Assembly: GCF_040712315.1 (NCBI RefSeq)
Contig: NC_134023.1
Location: 18,862,078 to 18,926,077 of the forward strand
From: Castanea sativa
Lineage: Eukaryota > Streptophyta > Magnoliopsida > Fagales > Fagaceae
Length of the DNA stretch: 64,000 nucleotides
Direction of reading: 5' to 3'
Below are positions 57,093-64,000 of the stretch, in pieces. The notes beneath the pieces are model-generated. The model was not told the origin of the DNA. It saw nothing but the letters and a program-made list of their open reading frames with translations, and searched no databases. The position numbers were made by a program, and so were the translations under genes. Each line of letters opens with the position of its first letter. Position 1 is the stretch's first letter.

Positions 57093-57299
57093 AAAAAATT
57101 ACCATTAAACAACACATCATCAACAATATATATATCTCTATCAAATGAAAAAATTACCATTACAAACAGCACATCATCAACAATATATATATCTCAATCA
57201 AATGAAAAAAATTACCATTACAAACAACACATCATCAACAATATATATATATATATTATCTATCAAATGAAAAAATTATCATTACAAACAGCACATCAT

Positions 57300-57356
<57 letters not shown>

Positions 57357-57360
57357 AAAA
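56905..57360. repeat. AAC/AAT microsatellite and minisatellite upstream of the transposase
   Basis: (AAC)n, (AAT)n and (AATGAT)n tracts (56911-56993) are followed by five units starting near 56995, 57095, 57152, 57211 and 57276. Each unit has ATTACCATTAYAAACARCAC, ATCATCAACA and a (TA)n of very variable length. The long open frames across it are low-complexity artefacts. Confidence 0.92.
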
Positions 57361-57639
57361 AGTGAGTAATTTTTTAAAAAAAATTGAAGAAGGTTTGAAT
57401 ATTAACTAGGTATAAACAAAAAAAAAAAAAAAATAAATAAAAAGGTTTGAATAATTTACCTACAAATTGAAGAAGAAGAAAAGCTTTTAATTTGTAGAAT
57501 GATCAATGTGCGGTGAAAGGGAGAAATTGGACATAGGAGAGAGCTGGGAGAAGTGAGAGTTGTGAGATGAAATTAGTGCGAGGGATTAAGAGATTAAGTG
57601 TATTATATCTGAGACAGTTGAGGTGGTTGCAAAATTAAT
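57361..57639 (-). promoter_or_regulatory. Probable promoter region of the MULE transposase
   Basis: Non-coding DNA between the minisatellite and the right inverted repeat. In MULEs the terminal repeat normally carries the transposase promoter. No clear TATA box was chosen. Confidence 0.35.
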
Positions 57640-58052
57640 TGGAACTCGAGTTTATCAAACTCGAGTTCCATTTAAATTTTTTTTTTACCGTGCTCGCTTA
57701 ATTGACTTAGGTGGGGTAGGTGGTGTAGCCTGGAAGTTGAGTATAGTAAACTCGACTTTTAGTGAAAGTCGAGTATATCATACTCGATTTTATATGGTAG
57801 ATGTGACTTTTTAGGTAAGCTTGAAGTTGAGTTCCGTGTACTCGACTTTTAATCGAGTTTACTGAACTCGACTTCCATGTGGTGTTTTTTTCCTTTTTTA
57901 ATCCACGTTAGAGTTGAGAGTGGATTGAGGTTGCCCGAAAGTCGAGTTTGGTAAAATCGACTTCTAAAAAGAGTCCAACTAACTAAATAACTTTAAATGC
58001 ATGCCACCCTCCTAACAATTTTCTGAAATGTTATTGTTTGGCAAATTTTGCC
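57640..58052. repeat. Right terminal inverted repeat and palindrome array
   Basis: Pairs with 50580-50880. It holds six palindromic units of about 27 bp (57641-57669, 57732-57760, 57764-57791, 57823-57850, 57851-57875, 57936-57965) of the form AAGTCGAGT...ACTCGACTT with variable centres, and ends GGCAAATTTTGCC. Confidence 0.9.
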
Positions 58053-58224
58053 GCCCCTGAATTGGTTTAGTCTAAAGTCTAAACAAATAGGCATTATTAT
58101 TAACGGGGACGAGGATAACAATCATGTTGGTTAGGCCCACAAGTCTTATATTAAAATACCCATGGGCTTCAGTTACGTGGCTGGACCATAAGGCATGAGA
58201 AAAAGGTTAGGTACTAGAAGACTA

Positions 58225-58890
58225 AATTATACTATTCATCTTTTAAGTTTATTTTGTTAGTGAGTTTTATTGGTCTCTCAAGCTTTAAAAATAGATAATA
58301 GTAATTATTTTGTTAACTACTATTAATAGTGTTACTTATATAATTAATGAAATAATAATTTGTCATTTTTTAATATAAAAAATTACAAAAATTATTTTAC
58401 ACGTCATAACCCATTAATACCAAAATAATTGACCGGAAAGTAGCAGTAATGGTGTGAGGCATAAGAAGGACTATGTATACTTGCTTGGATGTGACTAAAA
58501 GGAAGGTACTGCAATAAGGTGAGCAATGAGCCAAAGGAGGACCATGGAAGCGATGGCCGTCAGCGAGAGAAAATGTGAGTGTTTTTTTTTTTTTTGGGTT
58601 GATTTTGGATTTCAATTTTAATTTGTTATTACCCTTTGTTTACGGGTCAAAAAAAAAAAAAAAGTACTTTAGTATTAATGGTATTAATATGTTATTGTAA
58701 AATAATTTTGTAATTTTTTTTTAAAATCACCATTAAAAAAAATGACAAATCATTATTTCATTAGCTATATAAGTAACATCATTAACAGTAGTTAACATAA
58801 GGATTAATATTTTTCATTTTTAAAACTTGAGGAACTAATGACACTCACTTAAAACTTCAGAAACTAATAATGTAGTTTCGTCTAATAGAA
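58225..58890. mobile_element. Inverted-repeat (foldback) element
   Basis: The left arm at about 58225-58430 (TTAACTACTATTAATAGTG, TTACTTATATAATTAATGAA, ATAATTTGTCATTTTTT) pairs with the right arm at about 58660-58890 read on the minus strand (TTAACTACTGTTAATGATG, TTACTTATATAGCTAATGAA, ATGATTTGTCATTTTTT). The outermost bases are diverged and I could not define a target duplication. It is probably a MITE of Mutator or unknown type. Confidence 0.65.
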
Positions 58891-59231
58891 ACTTTAGAAC
58901 TCCCACAATCATGTTACACACTTGAAGCCTTATTTTGATAATTCGATTGTCAAAACAGAGATGTGGCATTCAAATTTTGGATGTTTTGGAAACTTCAAGA
59001 GATACCAAACACTTTTTATATATGAGACTCTTGGCCCCTTCTTGAACTTGAAGTCTCTTAGTTCTCATACATCTTGGAACACAGGTCCGTTCAACAAGTG
59101 TATAAAATGCATTTGTGAGTTCTAGAACACACAAATGGGGATACCCATTTCTCCTTCAACTGATTATTTTCTATTTCCCTTATTCTCTTGAAGCTAATGT
59201 CTAACTTTCCTTAAGTTGTGAGAGCTCTATC

Positions 59232-59273
59232 TTGCATGATTTTTTTTTTTTTGGACACACTGGTTGCATGATT
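59232..59273 (-). repeat. Retroposition micro-scar, 10-bp duplication
   Basis: TTGCATGATT at 59232-59241 and 59264-59273 flanks 22 nt that on the minus strand read CCAGTGTGTCC followed by A11. Confidence 0.6.
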
Positions 59274-60899
59274 GAAAGAGACAATATTAGCCTTCCTCAT
59301 CGCTTGTGTGCATGCAAGTAGTGGATTTAACTCCCCAAACTTAATTTGGGTCATTAAAAAAGGTTTATCAATTCATGATGTGTGACAAAGAGAGCAAAAA
59401 AAGACTTCAAACCCTGATCAAATTATTTACGGGTGCCATATGAGCACACGTTAATGAATAATAAATTTTCAATATCTAATTATAGTGCATAATTCGTTTT
59501 TAAATGCCAATAATTCGTATTTAATTAAAGTGCATATTTTAAATGTCAATACCTCATTGGCTTGCATGCTCAAATTAATTGCGGTCGTTTTTGTTTTTTT
59601 ATTTTAACTTTATTTATTAGAAAATTATAAAAAGCTTATTTAATTGAACATTTTTTATTTATTAAATGCACCTCAAAGTACATTTAAAAAAAGAAAAGAA
59701 AAAAGAAAAGAAAAAGGAAGAGCAGACCCTAGAAAGTAGAAACGGCAGGTAAATTATGGGAAAGCGGCCACCCAAACGGAGCCGCCAAAAAAGCATCGAT
59801 ATTTCATATTGATGGGTGAATACTAAGTTGTCTGGAAAGACATTAATTCTCTCCTCCGTTACCTTAGCAAAAATTAAGGTAATTCTTCATTATAAGTTGT
59901 CTGTATGTATTAAGCTGTACTCATAAATTTTAACACAGTCTACTGCTTTTGGGTCCTAAATTTGCCTTTCCATGATTGTACTTTTTACATTTTTTTTTCA
60001 GCTACAATTATAGGTACCTGAGAGTTCAAAAAATCTCATTGCAGAGATTACTTTTATCATGATTCATGATGGGTTCTTCTTATTGTTTATGATTCTGATT
60101 CTCAAATATAAAAGTTGCTTGCTTGCTTGCTTATTGTACTAATTGGTTGTTTATTTCTGTTAACAGTATATGATGGTTTTGATTTGATATGCATTTATTT
60201 ATCATGCAAGTAATGCTACTACTAGTTTTGTGTTAACCAGTTTTCCATACCCCCATTTGTTGTTATTCTTCTCTGATGCACTCAACTTTCACTCTTGGAG
60301 CTTCTATTAGAGTACAGTAATGTCTTTGATGTGCTGTTGTTATTGGGCTGGAGCTAACTAGATGTTTTAGTCTATGGTTTGGCTTTTGAAATAAGTCCAA
60401 TCTTGTATTTTCTACAGCAGCTAATTTGTTCTTTGTTTCCTTTTTTATTTATTATATAAATTTTTTTAAAGTGATGCTAAGGATAATACAAATTTTACTA
60501 TATAAATCTTACAAAATTGGGGTTACATCGATCACAAAAAGGTTACTCAGAAATTAATTTATAAATTATAAAGTTGTTGAAGTTAACAGTCATGTTCATT
60601 GCAGTTTTATAGTAAACTTGGTAGTAATTCTAGCATTACCCTTTTAAAATATGTTGGAAACTAATTAATTGAAGCATGTCCTGACTGCATCATCTCAATT
60701 ATATTGGGAAGATCAAGGTGTTTTCCTGATCTTTATGCATTTATGCTTACCTTCAATGTTCACCATGCCATAAAGAAGTAAAACTTCGCATTTATTTTTA
60801 TCAGGCATTCTCTTGCTAATCTCTAGTTATCTGCAATGAATTCTTACTTTCTTAGATGGTGAACTAAACCAACCTCACCATCCTCCCATTTCTGTAGAA

Positions 60900-60943
60900 G
60901 AAGGAATTGCAATTTTTTTTTTGATATGAAGGAATTGCAATTT
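60900..60943 (-). repeat. Retroposition micro-scar, perfect 16-bp duplication
   Basis: GAAGGAATTGCAATTT occurs at 60900-60915 and 60928-60943. The 12 nt between them read ATATC plus A7 on the minus strand, the same tail as the other scars. Confidence 0.8.
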
Positions 60944-61547
60944 GAGCTAGAGCTCATGCGGTAGTTTGGGGGAAATTGATTATCTTTGTATATTAGGGGA
61001 ATAAAAATTTATTACAATGGAAATTATCTTATAAAGGTAATTTTGGTGTTTATTTTTCTAATTTTTATATGTATTCTTATGTCATGTGTACTTTGCTCCT
61101 CACTGAGGAATTGTGGAAAAATACCATTGATATTATGCATATGGTTGCAATTGTGAAAAAAGGTTTTATTTCTCATCAAAAACCCAATCTTTAGCTCTGA
61201 GACAAGCAGCGTCTCTCAAGTTCTGAAATGACTCTCTGGAAAGGTTACTAGTTGATGCATCATACTCTGGTTTCTTTATGATAAAATGATTGATCATTGT
61301 CATTTAAAATTTTGCTGGTTTTAAATTTTGATTCTTTTTTGAAGTGTTCTCAGTTAATAGGCAATTAATCTCAAGACTTTAGGCCAAATTAAGGATTTAG
61401 CCCCTTGCTGACTTGTTGCAACAATGTGATTTCATGCGGATCATATTTCATCATTTTCTATCCTGGCCTCTTATTGTCTTTCTCCTATAGGATGGATTAA
61501 TCTGTGAACTAACCAAATTTCATCTATTGTGTTGAGAATTAAGAACC

Positions 61548-61591
61548 ATATGATTGCTTACTTATTGAAAAAAAAGCTATATGATTGCTTA
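61548..61591 (+). repeat. Retroposition micro-scar, 13-bp duplication
   Basis: ATATGATTGCTTA at 61548-61560 and 61579-61591 flanks CTTATTG plus an A8 run and GCT. The GCT may belong to an imperfect extension of the duplication. Confidence 0.65.
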
Positions 61592-62796
61592 AATGTCTCA
61601 TCTTTTTGGTTCCATTGCCCATTTTAAAGTATATCAAGTTTAGTTAAGATGCTTTTTAGACTCCAAGTCTCCACAGGTTTCAGTGATACTCCTATATGTT
61701 TTGATTTCCATTATTTCCATAGCAGAAAATACCTTCTCCTAGCTTCTTAATATTAAGTAATTTTTAAGTGATGAGAATGTGGGGCTCTACTTGAAAATTT
61801 GATGTCTTATACATTCTATATTTGACTAAATATGAAGCGTCAAGCAATTCTCGTGCTGCATTATTTATCGCTGTTGGTTATATCCAAATTTTCAGTCATT
61901 ATGAATCCTAATTTCCAGGATTGAGAACTGGAGCACTGGTAGTACTTATCTCCTATTGGACCTAGATGTAAAGTTGGTTTTTAGTAACTAATATCTATTC
62001 TATGGAGCCATGTGCTTAATACTTTATATTTTTTATTTTTCATCTAGGATTTAATTTCTATGTGGCGAAAGGAAAACAGAATACAAATTCAGGTCTCCAA
62101 GTTATGTTCTGTATATGTAAGTAAGAATTTTGCTGCTACTTTTCTGTTAGTCTTACTCTTGCTTTTATATCATCATGCGAATGGCAGACCATGAGGAAAC
62201 AAAGTGGCAGATCCTTGTCTCATGACTGCCCAGCTTACTGCTGCAGGTGGTTATGTGGCTGTATATGATGTTTGCCTTACTCATCTGAGTGTCTTCCTTG
62301 CTAGATCTTTATCCATTTCAGTTATTGTAAATTGGAGAAATTGGATAAAATTGTTTTACTTGTACCATAACCTTAAAAATTCGTTATATAGTATTTATAT
62401 GTATATAGGATATGATATTGGATGCAATGTCAGTATGGAAATAAGATGTGGGGTTTATGGTATTAGGTATAGCATCATTGTATGCAGTAAAAACTGCATT
62501 ATGAGTTTTTTGTTGTATTGATAGTTGCTAATGATGAATATAGATAACTGACTCATCATAAGAATTGAGTTGGAATGTGATCTGCCCCTGTCGTGTTTAT
62601 AAGGAATGCAGACCATGCAGTTATTTGAGACGACCAATCTCCAAAAACAAAGAAGGAAATAGAAATTTATGGGAATTGAAAATCAAATTCAAATCAGCTG
62701 AAACAGTTTGCTGGATAGATATGACAACAATTATACTTCCTAAATGCTAAGCTAGATTCAAATAACAACAGATGATAAAAGGTAACAATTAATCAA

Positions 62797-63016
62797 TCTC
62801 CTAGCTAGAAGGGTCCCCCACCCGGATGCCTCAGCAGTAAGGGAGAGTGGCTGGACTAACTATAAACCTAGACATCTATGGTTTGACTCCTAACTGAGGC
62901 ATTTTGCGATTTACCTAATGCCTGCTCAGTGGGAGTGTGTAGACATCTTGCTTGAGGGGATTCCTTGTCATCAAAAACCCAACAAAAAAAAAAAAAAATT
63001 CTCTTAGCTGAAAGGG
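62797..63016 (+). mobile_element. tRNA-derived SINE with imperfect 17-bp duplication
   Basis: The SINE body is 62814-62999. Its A-box-like start GATGCCTCAGCAGTAAGG and B box GGTTTGACTCC are followed by CTTGAGGGGATTCCTTGTCA, an ATCAAAAACCC-type tail and an A run (62984-62998). TCTCCTAGCTAGAAGGG (62797-62813) and TCTCTTAGCTGAAAGGG (63000-63016) are the diverged target duplication (14 of 17 match). Confidence 0.8.
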
Positions 63017-63546
63017 ATTCCTTGTTGAATTCAAATTCGTGAGGCAATAATCTTCATCTAGTCTACTGGTCCATCAACTGGTGGTAGTAATCCTATCCTG
63101 GGACACATCAGGATGCTTCACTTGCGTCTCTTTATGAGCACTCACAGATGGTACCACAACCTCAGCTAAAAGTCATCATATCCTGCTCCAATAACGCCCC
63201 ACTGTACTGAGTACTAAACCACGTTTGTGTCCCGTGGATATGATTACCTATAGAGCAAAAGGAGCATGTGGTTGTAATATTTCCTCAGTCATTCAAAGAT
63301 CTCTCTCTTTTTCCTTCTGTGCTGCACGCTGGCTTTCGTCTTATTAATTTTCTTCATCCTGCCCTTCAAGTCTTGTCCAATTGTTGCACTAATAATCTCA
63401 GAACTGTCAGAATAACTGTTGGCCTGGTATACACTGACACTTTGGAGCTATTATTTAGTCCTTTGAAATCTTGTGTGAGACGGGCGCATGTCGCATTGTT
63501 TCGCAAGATACCATCTCCTTTCAAGGACAATGCTACCAGCATTTCT

Positions 63547-63892
63547 GAGCATCCACATTGATTGGAGCTAAAAATTTTAGTATTTATTACATTAAAAAGA
63601 TACTCTAACTATTTTAACATATAATTTCATAACAAACCCTACATTAATGGTTTTATTTTTATTATTAGTCAAATGCTATTCATTTTTTTATTAATTTTTT
63701 TCCTCACTTCCTCTCTACCACCAAACCCAAAAAGTGATAAAGTAATAATTTTTTTTATACCACCTCGCTACAATGAACCGCTAGTTCTGGCAATTTACCG
63801 TAGCAAGAAGGCTAAATATTTTGCTTTTAGCGCCACCTATGTTGGCCCTTAAATTGGAGTTTGAGATATTTTACCCACCAATGGTAATGCTC
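63547..63892. mobile_element. MITE-like element
   Basis: The left end GAGCATCCACATTGATTGG and the minus-strand reading of the right end, GAGCATTACCATTGGTGGG, are inverted copies. The interior has GCTTTTAGC and is non-coding. The exact ends and target duplication are unclear. Confidence 0.55.
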
Positions 63893-64000
63893 TTACAGCT
63901 TAAGTGACCTTGCATCTAAATTCAAAATTTCGTTTCTGTGCTTCTATGATTTGTTCCAAAACCTAGTTGATGAAAGAAAATTAGCACAAAGTATTTTTAC

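Larger units (their letters stand above)
50571..58061 (-). mobile_element. Mutator-like element (MULE) with 9-bp target duplication
   Basis: The element proper is 50580-58052 (7473 bp). GCCCCTGAA occurs exactly at 50571-50579 and 58053-58061, the 9-bp duplication typical of Mutator. The ends are long inverted repeats: GGCAAAATTTGCCAAACA on the left, and the same sequence on the minus strand at the right, with strong similarity for at least 120 bp (GGAGGGTGGCATGCATT is shared). A MURA-type transposase pseudogene (53871-56565) is on the minus strand in the right half. The left half has no transposase and includes sequence that looks like host exons. The coding lesions make this copy non-autonomous, but its ends look intact. 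Confidence 0.95.
59284..62813. other. Gene-poor stretch with possible non-coding exons
   Basis: No gene can be supported. GTTACCTTAGCAAAAATTAAG|GTAATTC near 59880 and the acceptor-like ACAAATTCAG near 62090 could be splice sites of a transcript whose coding part lies outside the window. A 105-residue open frame at 62204-62521 has no recognisable motif. Micro-scars lie at 60900-60943 and 61548-61591. Confidence 0.35.

Noticed and set aside
56723..57365. Open frames of 121 and 153 codons with poly-Asn, poly-Thr and Tyr-Ile repeats
   Set aside because: Pure microsatellite translations inside the MULE.
62204..62521. 105-codon frame that might be a gene with upstream introns
   Set aside because: Starts amid possible splice sites but shows no family resemblance; kept only as a note on a gene-poor stretch.
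63268..63561. 97-codon plus-strand frame
   Set aside because: No motif, unlikely composition, and its end runs into a MITE-like element.

Overview
The window is nuclear DNA from a flowering plant, most likely a woody eudicot. The protein-coding pieces are plant gene families with plant-style GT-AG introns, and the rest is typical plant transposon sequence. The style of the retrotransposons suggests Fagales (oak or chestnut relatives), but that is an impression that only a database search could confirm.

Three host loci are supported. (1) A complete plus-strand gene for a MYND-finger ubiquitin-specific protease of the UBP16 type runs from an untranslated exon at about 18541-18700 to a stop at 37746. 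It has 13 coding exons adding up to 1004 codons plus stop. One 8.5-kb intron holds an antisense LINE, and one intron carries a 115-bp tandem duplication that creates a possible 9-nt extra exon. (2) A minus-strand two-exon gene for a secreted SOUL/heme-binding family protein lies at 44692-47217. (3) A small plus-strand gene of unknown function at 40743-41219 has a decayed tandem copy at 41908-42240.

Most of the remainder is mobile DNA. From the left: an LTR-like block (2826-5924) containing a non-autonomous hAT element with a perfect 8-bp target duplication (4455-5730); a possible minus-strand LTR (6180-7681); and a Tat-lineage Gypsy element (8176-17822) with 5-6-bp target duplications. The Gypsy element has lost its primer-binding site and gag, has a decayed pol, a 47-bp minisatellite and an antisense ORF, and that ORF is interrupted by a second hAT element (13015-14663). 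LINE copies or fragments lie at 23390-23710, 28580-34400 and 42430-44031. SINEs lie at 36745-36911, 46641-46806, 48551-48656 and 62814-62999. MITE-like foldbacks lie at 34811-35162, 45679-45957, 58225-58890 and 63547-63892.

The right part is dominated by a 7.5-kb Mutator-like element (50580-58052) with a perfect 9-bp target duplication, long terminal inverted repeats built around repeated palindromic units of about 27 bp, a decayed MURA-type transposase, and a left half that may hold captured host exons. Seven minute retroposition scars, each only 12-22 nt of tail-like sequence between 10-22-bp direct repeats, are scattered through the window. The last 6 kb (58062-64000) has no gene I can support.
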